Positions 34,974 through 44,813 are shown, numbered from the stretch's first letter. The stretch is 64,000 nucleotides of DNA from Aurantibacter aestuarii (GCF_003008425.1 NZ_PXOQ01000007.1:892419-956418), one strand, 5' to 3'. The notes: a model not told the origin generated them from the sequence alone. Made by a program: numbers and translations.

Positions 34974-35942
34974 TTAACAGCAACCGCCACCATCATAATT
35001 AAAATTAGAACCACTAATATAAATATCGTCTCTATGTAACGCGGTTAGGGCTAAAGCCGTTTTATCGCAAATAGCTAGGGGCTGATTATTTAAGAGAATA
35101 TGACCGTTGTTGTCATCAAAATAAGGTTCTGTACCATAATAAATTGCTGTACGGCCTGTAAATACACATGGACCGTCTTCTGGCATTGGATCTTTAATAG
35201 CCGCTACCTCAATAGATTCAATAAAAATAAGTTCGTCTGTAGGATAGTGTTCTGGATCTAAAATACGGTAGGGTTTACGTGCTCTAATTTCAATAGTTCC
35301 AAAACCAGCATCGGTTAAAATCTTCACATATTCGGCAATTGGAATACTTCCACTAAGACATAATGCTCTTAATCTATCGTCATTTCGTAACTCATCATTC
35401 ATGGGTTGCTCGCAAGTGGGATCGCTCATTACTAATTTGCCATGAGGTTTCAAAACGCGATACATTTCAGCTACAGCTTTTTTAAGATCGTCTAGTTTAA
35501 AAATATTAAACAAACAATTTTGAGCCGCAACGTCAATAGAACTATCTGCTACATTTAAGTTTAACGCATCACCTTTTACAAGTTCAACAAAGTCGCTTTT
35601 AAACCAGTCGTTTTCTTGCTCTGCAACTTTAAAGTTTTTGCGAGAGGCTTCCAGCATTTCATCGACTACATCTACACCAATAACGCCACCTTTTGTACGG
35701 TTAAAATAAGAGAATTGTAATAATTCCATACCGCCACCAACACCAACATATAGCATTTTAGGGTTATTAGATAAATCCCGAGCATGAACTGTAGAACCAC
35801 AACCGTAATTCATTTCTTGCATAATTTTAGGAATTTTTAAGCCTGGCAATTCCCAAACAGGATTTGTAGTACAGCATAAACCTACGTCTGGTGTTAATGC
35901 AGCTTCTTTGTAAAGGTTATGTGTTTCGTCTAAATAGCTCAT
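34974..35942 (-). CDS. arsM: Arsenite methyltransferase ArsM (arsenosugar type)
   Basis: A 322-residue SAM-dependent methyltransferase: SAM-binding LYVGVGGGMELLQFSYF (about 64-80), VDVVDEMLEASRKNF, and EMYRVLKPHGKLVMSDP. Candidate arsenic-binding Cys residues are the pair at 23-24, Cys48, and the distal Cys in QNCLFNIF. The protein ends GGGCC, another Cys pair. The layout fits the ArsM group that methylates arsenite to dimethylated arsenic for arsenosugar synthesis. Preceded by a CAGT-rich repeat. Confidence 0.87.
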   Translation of the reverse strand: MSYLDETHNLYKEAALTPDVGLCCTTNPVWELPGLKIPKIMQEMNYGCGSTVHARDLSNNPKMLYVGVGGGMELLQFSYFNRTKGGVIGVDVVDEMLEASRKNFKVAEQENDWFKSDFVELVKGDALNLNVADSSIDVAAQNCLFNIFKLDDLKKAVAEMYRVLKPHGKLVMSDPTCEQPMNDELRNDDRLRALCLSGSIPIAEYVKILTDAGFGTIEIRARKPYRILDPEHYPTDELIFIESIEVAAIKDPMPEDGPCVFTGRTAIYYGTEPYFDDNNGHILLNNQPLAICDKTALALTALHRDDIYISGSNFNYDGGGCC

Positions 35943-35956
35943 ATGTTTAGTTTTTA

Positions 35957-36000
35957 GTAATCAGTCTTCAGTCTTCAGTAGGCAGTACACAGTCAGTAGT
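35957..36000. repeat. CAGT-rich tandem microrepeat upstream of arsM
   Basis: Short degenerate tandem units on the pattern CAGTCTT, CAGTCTT, CAGTAGG, CAGTACA, CAGTCAGTAG fill most of the gap between purine nucleoside phosphorylase and arsM. Flavobacterial intergenic regions commonly carry such runs; no function is evident. Confidence 0.6.
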
Positions 36001-36018
36001 TAAACTTACTGCAATTTG

Positions 36019-36831
36019 TTAAATGCTTTTAATAATCTCTTTAAAAAGGGTAATCATTTCAGGTTCTGCTTTTGCGGCCATAGCTATAATTTCCGAGATA
36101 TCTACAGGTTTTAAATGGTCTGGATCACACTCGTCTGTTAATACAGATACTGCTGCAACGTTTAAGTTTAACTGGTTGGCTACAATAATTTCTGGAACTG
36201 TACTCATTCCAACCGCATCGGCACCAATAATTTTAAGCATTCTATATTCGGCACGAGTTTCTAACTGCGGACCAAAAACACTTGCATACACTCCTTCGTG
36301 TAAATTAATGTTATTCTTTTTTGCAATAGATCTAAACTTGGCATTTAAATCGGCATTGTAAGGCGCACTCATATCTACAAAACGCTCTCCAAATTCTTCC
36401 ACACCTTTAAAGGCTAATGGCGAATTTCCTTGTAAATTAATATGGTCTTCTATTAGCATTAATTCTCCCTTTTTAAAGTTTAAATTAATAGCTCCGGAAG
36501 CATTGGAAACTAGTAAGGTTTTAATCCCTAATTCTCCCATCACACGAACCGGATACGTCACGTCTTGTAACGTATAGCCTTCATATAAATGAAAACGACC
36601 TTGCATTACCACTACTTTTTTACCTTCAATTTTTCCAAAAATTAGTTTTCCCTTATGAAACTCTACCGTAGCAGTTGGAAAATTTGGAATGTGGTTATAG
36701 CTTACTTCTGAAATGATATCAATTTCATTAACCAGTTGTCCTAATCCTGTTCCTAAAATAATTCCTATTTCGGGCTGGTCGAAGCCTTTATCTTTTAAAT
36801 AATCTGCGGTTTGATCGATGTATTTTTTCAT
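36019..36831 (-). CDS. Purine-nucleoside phosphorylase (trimeric class)
   Basis: A 270-residue PNP of the trimeric family, cleaving purine ribonucleosides with phosphate. Motifs: GIILGTGLGQLVNEI, VVMQGRFHLYEGY, LVSNASGAINLNFKKGEL, FGPQLETRAEYRML and the C-terminal VGMSTVPEIIVA. In an arsenosugar locus it could remove adenine from the 5'-deoxy-5'-dimethylarsinoyl-adenosine made by ArsS, or recycle adenosine by-products; that assignment is inference. It overlaps the DUF2064 gene by 4 bp. Confidence 0.92.
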   Translation of the reverse strand: MKKYIDQTADYLKDKGFDQPEIGIILGTGLGQLVNEIDIISEVSYNHIPNFPTATVEFHKGKLIFGKIEGKKVVVMQGRFHLYEGYTLQDVTYPVRVMGELGIKTLLVSNASGAINLNFKKGELMLIEDHINLQGNSPLAFKGVEEFGERFVDMSAPYNADLNAKFRSIAKKNNINLHEGVYASVFGPQLETRAEYRMLKIIGADAVGMSTVPEIIVANQLNLNVAAVSVLTDECDPDHLKPVDISEIIAMAAKAEPEMITLFKEIIKSI

Positions 36832-37433
36832 TGGTATAAATATTCTAATGCTTTATATGGTTTGATATCTTCAAAAGTATCAATATCATTTAAAGCTTTG
36901 GTTAAATGAATGTTATAATTTTCTAAGTCTTTTAAGGTGTCTTCAAATACAGTTTCTGTGCCCCAATCTTTTTGGTTAAATACATTAGGTAACACTTTTT
37001 TCATTCCAAATAAATAGTAGCCACCGTCTAAAGCGGGACCTACGACAGCATCGTGTGTGTCTAATTTTTGGTAAGCTTCTTCAATATATTTGGCATCTAA
37101 GTCATATAAATCACTTCCAATAATAACTACTTTTTCATGACCTAAATCGAAAAGCTCCTGAAACGCATTTTGCATGCGTTCTCCCAAATGTTCTCCTTTT
37201 TGTTGTTTTTTGCTGAAGTATTCCTGCTCCCACAAATCATTTTCTTGAATGTTTACAGAGTAATACGCATAGCGTGACGCTTCTACTTTTTTTGCCACAT
37301 TTGCCGTGTGCTGAAGTAAAAACTTATAAACACGTAAAGCTGCCTCGTCACCAATAGTTTTAGCAAGACGGGTTTTGCATTTCCCTAATTCTGGATTTCT
37401 GGTAAAAATAATTAACGCGTTTTTGGAACTCAT
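36828..37433 (-). CDS. DUF2064 glycosyltransferase-like protein (TIGR04282-type, arsenosugar)
   Basis: A 201-residue protein of the DUF2064/TIGR04282 group, related to nucleotidyl/glycosyltransferases. Typical features are IIFTRNPELGKCKTRLAKTIG at the start (in two parts), VVIIGSDLYDLDAKYI and VVGPALDGGYYLFGM. It usually pairs with the TIGR04283 enzyme, here at 32385. It overlaps neighbours by 4 bp on both sides. A divergent second copy is at 44848-45528. Confidence 0.86.
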   Translation of the reverse strand: MSSKNALIIFTRNPELGKCKTRLAKTIGDEAALRVYKFLLQHTANVAKKVEASRYAYYSVNIQENDLWEQEYFSKKQQKGEHLGERMQNAFQELFDLGHEKVVIIGSDLYDLDAKYIEEAYQKLDTHDAVVGPALDGGYYLFGMKKVLPNVFNQKDWGTETVFEDTLKDLENYNIHLTKALNDIDTFEDIKPYKALEYLYQ

Positions 37434-37939
37434 TTTTTGTCTTTTGTTGAATATATTTTTTCTCCGTTTTTAAGCCACTTGCTCCATGATTTTGAAAAGG
37501 CATGGACTTTTTCTGTAGCTTTATTATTGGAGTCTATTATTATAAATTCTTTGTTTTTCCACTCAAAAATGCCACCATATAAATTTCTCACATTAGTATA
37601 ACCAGCGTCTTTTATTTTTTCTCCAATAGTCTCGCTTCTAATACCCAAAGAGCAGTATACTACAATAGGTGTATTTTTGTCGCTAATTAACTCGTCTATT
37701 TTTTTAATATCAAAATCTGAATAGCCTACATAAATGGCATTTTCTAAGTGGCTGATTTCGTACTCTTCAAACTCTCGACTATCTAAAATAATGGCATTTG
37801 TTTTTGGCATAGCCAATTCTTCCACCGAAATATATGGCACACCATTATTGTTATATTTTTTTAATAACTGGTCTAAGTCTTTTTGTGCCCAAACATTTGC
37901 ACAGAACAAAAAACTTAATAAAATTAATAGATGTTTCAT
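37430..37939 (-). CDS. Secreted rhodanese-like domain protein
   Basis: A 169-residue protein with a signal peptide (1-18, ending ANVWAQ) and one rhodanese domain with the active loop VVYCSLGIRSETIG (Cys intact). Sulfurtransferases of this type could supply sulfane sulfur or bind thiophilic arsenic species in the periplasm; neither is shown. It overlaps the DUF2064 gene by 4 bp and lies 3 bp after the metallophosphoesterase-fold gene. Confidence 0.86.
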   Translation of the reverse strand: MKHLLILLSFLFCANVWAQKDLDQLLKKYNNNGVPYISVEELAMPKTNAIILDSREFEEYEISHLENAIYVGYSDFDIKKIDELISDKNTPIVVYCSLGIRSETIGEKIKDAGYTNVRNLYGGIFEWKNKEFIIIDSNNKATEKVHAFSKSWSKWLKNGEKIYSTKDKK

Positions 37940-37942
37940 GTG

Positions 37943-38767
37943 TTATAAATTTATGCCATAACCTTGTAAACCACTTTCTACGGGTGGTAAAATTTCGCAA
38001 TTATCCCATAACCCAGTTACTAAAGTTCTGGCATATTCCTGTGGTAATAAACCGTTTTGCATGAAAGCACTTGCAGTCTTATAGTCGTAATCGTAATGGT
38101 GATGTTTAAATGACAATGAGCCATTTTTTTCATCTAAAATTAGATACCAAACTCTAGGAGTTCCATCGTTTGCAGGCATACCTATTACACCAGCATTAAT
38201 CCATAATTTATCATCTTTTTCATGATAAAAAGGCAATCCACAATGTCCACCAACAATTACATCGGCTTTGGTTTCTATAAAATTAGGTAATTTCTTTTTC
38301 CAGGCGGTCGATTTAAAAATAAATTCAGACACCTGAAAATATGATCCGTGTAATATCATAATGTTTTTCCCACCATAGTTGAAGCTAAAGTGGTCCGGTA
38401 AAGTTTCCATAAATTCTAAGGAATCTTTAGATAGTTTACTTTGCGCATAAGGATACCATAATTGAGAAAAACCATCACAACGTGACCCTTCTCTAAAATC
38501 GCAACCACAATTTTCGGCACCTTCCCGTAATTGAATTTCGACATTCCCAGAAATCCCTCGCGCACCCCAAGACTTAAACAACTGAACGGTTTCTTCGGGT
38601 TGCGCACAATAGCCAACCAAATCTCCGGTGCTAATACAGTTTTCTGGCGCAATATTTTGCGCATCTGCAATTTGCTTTAATGTTGTTAAAGCCTGATAGT
38701 TGCTATAAGCACCACCAAAAATAAGGACTTTTCCTTTTAACTTAAGATGTTCTATTTTTTTATCCAT
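37943..38767 (-). CDS. Metallophosphoesterase-fold protein lacking key metal ligands
   Basis: A 274-residue protein; I chose ATG 38767 (MDKKIEHLKL) because the longer reading adds a hydrophobic stretch inside the symporter gene. The YfcE-like motifs are recognisable but altered: the DxH motif is GGAYSN, GD is kept in STGDLVGY, GNHD is GNVE, HGS is kept, and GHTH is GHCG. A Cys-rich insertion (ENCGCDFREGSRCDG) lies in the middle. Most of the di-metal site is thus missing, so a phosphoesterase with changed chemistry or a binding protein is likely. It overlaps the symporter gene by 16 bp. Confidence 0.8.
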   Translation of the reverse strand: MDKKIEHLKLKGKVLIFGGAYSNYQALTTLKQIADAQNIAPENCISTGDLVGYCAQPEETVQLFKSWGARGISGNVEIQLREGAENCGCDFREGSRCDGFSQLWYPYAQSKLSKDSLEFMETLPDHFSFNYGGKNIMILHGSYFQVSEFIFKSTAWKKKLPNFIETKADVIVGGHCGLPFYHEKDDKLWINAGVIGMPANDGTPRVWYLILDEKNGSLSFKHHHYDYDYKTASAFMQNGLLPQEYARTLVTGLWDNCEILPPVESGLQGYGINL

Positions 38768-40089
38768 AATGGTAATACATATAAAATAATACACGATAAA
38801 ATACCCCAGACATTTACCCATAATAAGTCGGCATATTTTCCTGTGGTAAAAATCAATTGTTCCGGGAAGCTATTAAATACTAATAAAAAACCAAAAACAA
38901 TACCACAGATTACACTAAGGTAAAAACTAATTTTTGGTGTTTTTAAATTCCAAAATAAAAATATAGGTGTTAAACCAATAACCATAGTTCCTGAAACTGT
39001 TGTTGCCGATAAAATCTCGGCACCTAAAAAAATAGGAATCGTACCTAAAATAGCAACTGCTACCATAACTAAGCGACCTGTTTTAAGATTTTTTCCCAGT
39101 TTTAAATCGATAGCAACCAGTTTTGAAGATGATGAAAACGTAGAGTCTAGTGTTGATGCAGCTGAGGTAACCATAATAAAATTTATGACCAATAAAATGA
39201 CCACACCAAAAGCTTTACCTACTTCTACCGCAGCCTGACCTTCCATATTTTGGGTTTTGGCGTAAACACCAATGATACTAAATAGAACAATACATAAGGC
39301 GCCAAAAATACTAGCCCAGAAAAAACTTTGACGCGTTGTTTTTGGATTGCTAATAAAGGCTCTGTCGGTTAATACAGGATCGTGAAAAGGATAAGAAAAG
39401 CATTGTAACAATGCTGCAAATAATAAGTTTAAACCCATTTCAAAACTCCATGTGCCTGTACTTACTGCTTTTGAAACGGTAAAGTCTTCCGAAGAAAAAA
39501 TTGCACCTAAAATAACTACAAGTAAAATGGCAAATAGTCCCATTTGAATCACATCGGTAAAAATAGAACTACTTAAACCGCCTTTTAACGCATAGGCTAA
39601 AGTTAACACGGTAAAAACAATAATAGCCCAAAAATAACCTTGAGTGCCAATTTCACCAAAATAACTTCCTATAACCATGGTATTACTCCAAACTTCATTA
39701 AAAAGACGGATAATTATTAATACAGAAAACAAACGCATGGCGCCCTTACCAAAACGAGAGGTTAAAAACTCATGAATACTATGAAAGCCACCTTTGGTAC
39801 GAATGTTATAAATGATAACTCCAGCAATTGCAAATGACAGGTAGTAGGCCGCATAGGCGAAGCCACCAACAATCCCAAAGCTTAAGCCTAAATTGGCAGC
39901 ATTGGTGATGCTTTTAGCCATTATCCACGAGATAATTAAGCTACCCGCAAGCATAAAACCGTTAGGGGCTTTTTTACGATGCGTCGCTTTAAAAAATTCG
40001 TTCGTGGTTTTGGCTAATGGTGAAATGAAAAATAGGATTAGACTTGAGCTAATCACTAAAATCCACTGCCATAAATAGATGTCGTCCAT
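38752..40089 (-). CDS. Sodium:solute symporter family protein
   Basis: A 445-residue SSS-family transporter with about 13 membrane segments and typical WIMAKSITNAANLGLSFG, GGLSSSIFTDVIQMGLFA and SAASTLDSTFSSSSKLVAIDL segments (last one in the TM8 sodium site region; listed in pieces). I use ATG 40089 (MDDIYLWQW); an upstream in-frame ATG would extend into the SusD-like gene with a non-homologous stretch. It would import a substrate delivered by the SusC/SusD pair, perhaps a nucleoside- or sugar-like compound. Confidence 0.84.
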   Translation of the reverse strand: MDDIYLWQWILVISSSLILFFISPLAKTTNEFFKATHRKKAPNGFMLAGSLIISWIMAKSITNAANLGLSFGIVGGFAYAAYYLSFAIAGVIIYNIRTKGGFHSIHEFLTSRFGKGAMRLFSVLIIIRLFNEVWSNTMVIGSYFGEIGTQGYFWAIIVFTVLTLAYALKGGLSSSIFTDVIQMGLFAILLVVILGAIFSSEDFTVSKAVSTGTWSFEMGLNLLFAALLQCFSYPFHDPVLTDRAFISNPKTTRQSFFWASIFGALCIVLFSIIGVYAKTQNMEGQAAVEVGKAFGVVILLVINFIMVTSAASTLDSTFSSSSKLVAIDLKLGKNLKTGRLVMVAVAILGTIPIFLGAEILSATTVSGTMVIGLTPIFLFWNLKTPKISFYLSVICGIVFGFLLVFNSFPEQLIFTTGKYADLLWVNVWGILSCIILYVLPLWIKK

Positions 40090-40138
40090 ATATTGTATAG
40101 CACTGTGACGTTGTGGTCGCAGAGCATTGAGTTTTAAA

Positions 40139-41578
40139 TTATTCTGCCCACCACACTGGTACGTTGATGCTATTGTTATTAGTAGCAGCAGCTGCCTGAT
40201 CGTAATTAGCCGCATTTAAAGCAGCTTCTTCTGCAGGATAAGGCATTCTTACTGGAATTAAATCGTTATTTAAACTGGCTTGCAATGTTTTTAACACGGG
40301 AAATCCAGTACGTCTAAATTCTGTCCAACCTTCATAACCATTAATGACATTTCCAATCCATTTTTGAGTGATAATTTGCTCTAAAGGTGTTGTTCCTGCC
40401 GCATTAAACGCAGCAGTTCCAGTTAAATAGTTAGCAGGTAAATCGGTTTGCCAATATTCGAATGCTTGTGCAACTCCTGTTTCGTATAGATTTTGGGCAT
40501 TTGCCGTAATTAGTCCTTTTTGCGCAGCTTCAGCTAAAAAGAAAGAAGTTTCCCAAGCTGTAGAAAAGTTAGCATCTAAAACCGAAGTATCTTCACGAAA
40601 TGCGGTTCCAGACAATGAATAATCGGCTAAGGTAATTGAGGTTGAAGTCGCATCTACACCATTTAATAAGCCATTAAATTCCCCATTTGTGCTATTTCCA
40701 AAAGGTCTAAAGAAAAAACCAATACGTGTATCGTTATAATTAGTTAAGATTTCTTCCATAGTTTCGGAAAGCACATAATTATTGAAATCTCCAATACGTA
40801 AACGAGCCATTCTAAAACTGTTTGGCGCGCTATTAGTAAAATCGAATACTGCATTTTCAGCATTAGAACTAATGTAATTTCCTTCATCAAAAATGGCTTG
40901 TAATTCTGCCGATACATCCATTTTATCCGAGATACGCATTAAGGCTTTTATTTTTAATGAGTTGGCAAATTTTACCCAACCATTTAAATCGCCATTAAAT
41001 AACAAGTCGCCTTCTAAAGTTTGGACTCCAGAATAATTATTTATGGCCTCAATACCTTTATTTAGGTTGTCTAAGATGCCGTTAGGATTCAAGTAAATAT
41101 CTTCCTGCAAATCGTACTTAGGTGTTACGGTCCCATTAACGCCATTAAAGGCTTCAGAATAAGGGACATCACCAAATAAATCGGTTAAGCCTGCCGCTAA
41201 ATAAGCTTTTAATATAAGAGCCGGACCTTCATAAACTTTAAAAGCTAAGGTGTTTTGAGATTGATTAATAATAATTTGATTATCTCTTAAGTTTTTGTAA
41301 AAGATAGGCCAAGGGTTTCCTCCTAATTGAGGCGATTTCAAATCGTGGCGTCCAAACAGATTAAAATCCAATGCCGTACGATATTGACTCAACAAATCTC
41401 CTGCAGCAAAACCTTCATAACTCATTTGCTCACCAAAATCGTAAATGACCTGACGTAACAATAGACTTGGTTGCGCATTAATTGGTGCATTTGGGTTGGT
41501 GTTAATGTCTTCAAAATCTTTAGTACAACTTGTTAATACAAGTAATACCATGCTTAATATATATAAGATGTTTTTCAT
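40139..41578 (-). CDS. SusD/RagB-family nutrient-binding outer-membrane lipoprotein
   Basis: A 479-residue protein with lipoprotein signal (LVLTSC, Cys18) followed by TKDFEDINTNPNAP and TPR-like helices with the substrate-binding surface typical of SusD-like_2 members; LKIKALMRISDKM and the C-terminal EGWTEFRRTGFP are recognisable. It forms a complex with the SusC-like receptor 11 bp upstream. This subfamily is more often linked to non-polysaccharide nutrients than the classic starch type. Confidence 0.9.
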   Translation of the reverse strand: MKNILYILSMVLLVLTSCTKDFEDINTNPNAPINAQPSLLLRQVIYDFGEQMSYEGFAAGDLLSQYRTALDFNLFGRHDLKSPQLGGNPWPIFYKNLRDNQIIINQSQNTLAFKVYEGPALILKAYLAAGLTDLFGDVPYSEAFNGVNGTVTPKYDLQEDIYLNPNGILDNLNKGIEAINNYSGVQTLEGDLLFNGDLNGWVKFANSLKIKALMRISDKMDVSAELQAIFDEGNYISSNAENAVFDFTNSAPNSFRMARLRIGDFNNYVLSETMEEILTNYNDTRIGFFFRPFGNSTNGEFNGLLNGVDATSTSITLADYSLSGTAFREDTSVLDANFSTAWETSFFLAEAAQKGLITANAQNLYETGVAQAFEYWQTDLPANYLTGTAAFNAAGTTPLEQIITQKWIGNVINGYEGWTEFRRTGFPVLKTLQASLNNDLIPVRMPYPAEEAALNAANYDQAAAATNNNSINVPVWWAE

Positions 41579-41589
41579 TTGTTTATGTA

Positions 41590-44500
41590 TTAAAAGTTAA
41601 AACTTGCTTTAAAACCAATGCTTCTTGTGGTGGCATAACTCATGTCTTCCACACCGCTAACAAATCCATTTCCTTGGACAGCTAATTGTTCTGGGTCGAA
41701 ATGCGGATTTTCTGTAATAACGAATAAGTTATTTCCAATAATTGAAAAGTTTGCTGAAGCACCTTCTTTAAGGCCTAAAAAGCCTGGTTTTAAATCTAAA
41801 TCATAACCTATTGACAATTGACGTAATTTTAGGTATGAGGCATCATAAACGTTGTTTTCTTCATGATTTCTATCGTAAAACTGTCGGTAGTATGATTCTG
41901 CTGTAACAGCAACAGTATTAGGTAAACCTGTATTCACATTTACTCCTTGTGGTATTATGCCTTCTGGTCTAAATTCGGTTTCGGCTAATTGTCCACCAAC
42001 ATTTCCTAAAGCACGCGTACGTGACACAATTTCTCCGCCTTGTCTCCAGTCGAATAAAAAGCCTAAATTCCAGTTTTTATAGTTGAAATTATTAGAGAAC
42101 CCTAAAGTGAAATCTGGATTGTAATTTCCAATTTTTCTTAAGGTATTATCGGCTATATATCTTCCTGCGTCAGTAATTAAAAAATTTCCGTTGGCATCTT
42201 TTTGATAACCCGTACCATAAATGTCTCCAATTTCTCCGCCTTCTTCCACTTGAAACCAAACGGTTTGGTTAGCACTGTCATAAATACGACTGTAAGCTAA
42301 AGTTAAGCGTCCGTCATTTTGTGGTAAGCTCTTAATGGTTGATTTATTCGTTGCGAAGTTGAATGTGGTATTCCACGAAAAATTATTCGTTTTAATTGGT
42401 GTTAGTCCTAGAATAATTTCAACACCTTCAGAATTAACTTCACCGCCATTAACCACTTGTTGATTATAACCAGAAGATACTGGAATTGGTAAAGAAATAA
42501 TTTGATCTTTAGTAGTCGCGTTATAATACGTGTAGTCTAAACGAATACGATCTTTAAAAAATCTAAAGTCAAAACCTGTTTCAAAAGACGTGGTACTTTC
42601 TGGTTTTAAGTTGGCATTAGAAATAAAGCTCTGGTCACTTAAGGTTGGTTGTCCGTTAACTGGGGTTTGCGATACAAACGCACCTGTAGTTTGGTACGGA
42701 TTGGTATCATTTCCAACTTGTGCAACGGAAGCTCTTAGTTTTGCAAATGAAATAACTTCAGGTAAATTAAACGCATTGCTAACTACAAAACTTGTAGAAA
42801 CCGATGGGTAAAAAAACGAAGTGCCATCTACAGAAAAAGGAGTCGCTAAGGCACTAGACCAGTCATTTCGGCCAGTAATATCTAAGAATAAATAATCCTT
42901 ATAACCAAATTTAGCTAAACCGTAAAGTGAATTAATACGTTTATTAGCTTCATATTGAAATACTTCTAAAGGTGAAGCGGCATTATTCAAATTAAAAATT
43001 CCTGGTTGCGCTAAATTAACTGTTTGGGTTTGTTTTGTTGAAGCAAATTGATCAAAACGATTTCCTCCAGCTGAAATATCGAAACTAAAATCGCCAAAGG
43101 TTTGATTGTAATTTAAAAGGAAATCAGTATTTACTTCTCTGTACACCACATCATGTTCTGCATAACCTCCATTTTTAAAACGGTTAGAGCTAAAAGCACG
43201 ACGAAGTTTTCTGGTTTCACTACTATAATCCATTCCGGTTCTAATGGTAGCAGAAAAATGTTCTCCAAATTGTTGTTTTAAAGCAACGTTTCCGAATACA
43301 CGATCGCGGTTAAACGAGTTTCTGTTTTCGTATAATATAAAATACGGATTATCAAAAAAGGTATAGTTAAATGAATACTGCTGTCTATCTTCAAGTCCAG
43401 GTTGCCAATATGCTTTTAAATTATTAATATCTAAATTTCTAGGACCCCAAGCCACTAAAGAATAATTTACGTTTTCACTACCATAGCCGTTTGAAGGTCT
43501 GTTGTCACTACTAGAGTTAACATAACTTATGCTAGACGTTACTGTAGTTTTTGTAGTAGGTTCAAATTTTAATTTAGCACTTACTGTTTGGCGATCTAAA
43601 TTAACTCCTGGTATGATAGATTCACTTCTTAAATCGGTAAAAGACAGTCTGTAATTTCCTTTATCAAAATTATCTCCAATAGAGATGTTATTGATGGTTG
43701 TTACGCCAGTTTCATAAAAATCCTTTAAATTATCTGGATTAGATTTAAATAGAGTAGGAGTTATTGCATTTCCAGAATACAATGATGTATCTCCACCACG
43801 AACTACTGAGCCATCTGGTAAGAATACAGGACTATCAAATTGCGGAATAAAAATACCAGCATCTAGTCTTGGACCCCAAGAATAGGTAATATTATCATTG
43901 GTTCCGCCACCTAAACCATCAACATACTCAAATTGGCCAGAATTTCCCTGTCCATAAGAATTTTGAAAGTCTGGTAATCTAAAAGCGGTGTCTATAAATA
44001 CAGAGGTGTTTATACTTATGCCTAAACCTTTACTTTTACTTCCGTCTTTAGTAGTAATTACAATGACACCATTGGCAGCTCGTGTACCGTAAAGTGCAGC
44101 AGCACTTGGACCTTTTAAAACAGAAACATTTTCAATATCATCTGCATTAACTTCCATTGCACCATTTCCAAAATCAATTTCCTGAAAACCTGCAGCAGCT
44201 TCACTGGTGTTATTAAATACTGTGTTATTATTTATAGGAATTCCATCTACCACAAATAGCGGATTATTATTAGAGAAAGATGCTTCTCCACGAATGGTTA
44301 TTTTAGATGATGAGCCTACACCTGTTGCACCTTGCGATATTGTTACCCCTGCAAATTTCCCTGCTAAATTATCTAAAAAATTAACGGTTTTTACTTCTGT
44401 TAATTTATCGGAAGATATGGTTTGAACCGCATAACCTAACTCTTTAGATTCGCGTTCTAAGCCTAAGGCAGTTACAACAACTTCGTCTAGATTAGTCGTA

Positions 44501-44778
44501 TCATCTTCTAATAAAATAGTAATGTTTTTTTTGTTTCCTATAAGAATTGACTGTGTTTTAAAACCTATGGAAGAAATGGTTAGAGTAGTCTCTGTAGTTG
44601 CGCTAATTGAGAAATTACCGTCATCATCACTAATGGTATTTTCGCCATTACTGGCTTGAATGGTAGCGTAAGGAATTGGTAAGCCGTCTGTTTTAGACAT
44701 TACGGTTCCCGAAATAGTAGTTTGTGCATAACTAAAGCCACATAGCAATAGGAATACAACGACATATAGTTGTTTCAT
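41590..44778 (-). CDS. SusC/RagA-family TonB-dependent outer-membrane receptor
   Basis: A 1062-residue receptor: signal peptide (1-18, ending FSYAQ), carboxypeptidase regulatory-like domain (about 20-92), plug domain (about 110-240) with DEVVVTALG before it and VLKGPSAAALYGTRAANGVI near 221-240 in two parts, then a 22-strand barrel ending in FKASFNF. It imports substrates larger than porins allow, powered by TonB. Its place between arsS/DUF2064 and arsM genes makes an arsenic- or nucleoside-related substrate plausible; the ligand is unknown. Confidence 0.94.
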   Translation of the reverse strand: MKQLYVVVFLLLCGFSYAQTTISGTVMSKTDGLPIPYATIQASNGENTISDDDGNFSISATTETTLTISSIGFKTQSILIGNKKNITILLEDDTTNLDEVVVTALGLERESKELGYAVQTISSDKLTEVKTVNFLDNLAGKFAGVTISQGATGVGSSSKITIRGEASFSNNNPLFVVDGIPINNNTVFNNTSEAAAGFQEIDFGNGAMEVNADDIENVSVLKGPSAAALYGTRAANGVIVITTKDGSKSKGLGISINTSVFIDTAFRLPDFQNSYGQGNSGQFEYVDGLGGGTNDNITYSWGPRLDAGIFIPQFDSPVFLPDGSVVRGGDTSLYSGNAITPTLFKSNPDNLKDFYETGVTTINNISIGDNFDKGNYRLSFTDLRSESIIPGVNLDRQTVSAKLKFEPTTKTTVTSSISYVNSSSDNRPSNGYGSENVNYSLVAWGPRNLDINNLKAYWQPGLEDRQQYSFNYTFFDNPYFILYENRNSFNRDRVFGNVALKQQFGEHFSATIRTGMDYSSETRKLRRAFSSNRFKNGGYAEHDVVYREVNTDFLLNYNQTFGDFSFDISAGGNRFDQFASTKQTQTVNLAQPGIFNLNNAASPLEVFQYEANKRINSLYGLAKFGYKDYLFLDITGRNDWSSALATPFSVDGTSFFYPSVSTSFVVSNAFNLPEVISFAKLRASVAQVGNDTNPYQTTGAFVSQTPVNGQPTLSDQSFISNANLKPESTTSFETGFDFRFFKDRIRLDYTYYNATTKDQIISLPIPVSSGYNQQVVNGGEVNSEGVEIILGLTPIKTNNFSWNTTFNFATNKSTIKSLPQNDGRLTLAYSRIYDSANQTVWFQVEEGGEIGDIYGTGYQKDANGNFLITDAGRYIADNTLRKIGNYNPDFTLGFSNNFNYKNWNLGFLFDWRQGGEIVSRTRALGNVGGQLAETEFRPEGIIPQGVNVNTGLPNTVAVTAESYYRQFYDRNHEENNVYDASYLKLRQLSIGYDLDLKPGFLGLKEGASANFSIIGNNLFVITENPHFDPEQLAVQGNGFVSGVEDMSYATTRSIGFKASFNF

Positions 44779-44794
44779 ATTTATGAATGGTTGC

Positions 44795-44813
44795 TTCTGA
44801 ATTTTCTTCAGAA
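44795..44813. promoter_or_regulatory. Inverted repeat in front of susC-like gene
   Basis: TTCTGAA-TTTTC-TTCAGAA, a perfect 7-bp inverted repeat with a 5-bp spacer, 17 bp before the ATG at 44778. Its size and position fit a dimeric repressor operator; no regulator gene is present in the locus. Confidence 0.35.

Noticed and set aside
40090-40215. N-terminal extension of the sodium symporter
   Set aside because: It would overlap the SusD-like gene by 77 bp and does not resemble the first helix of the family.
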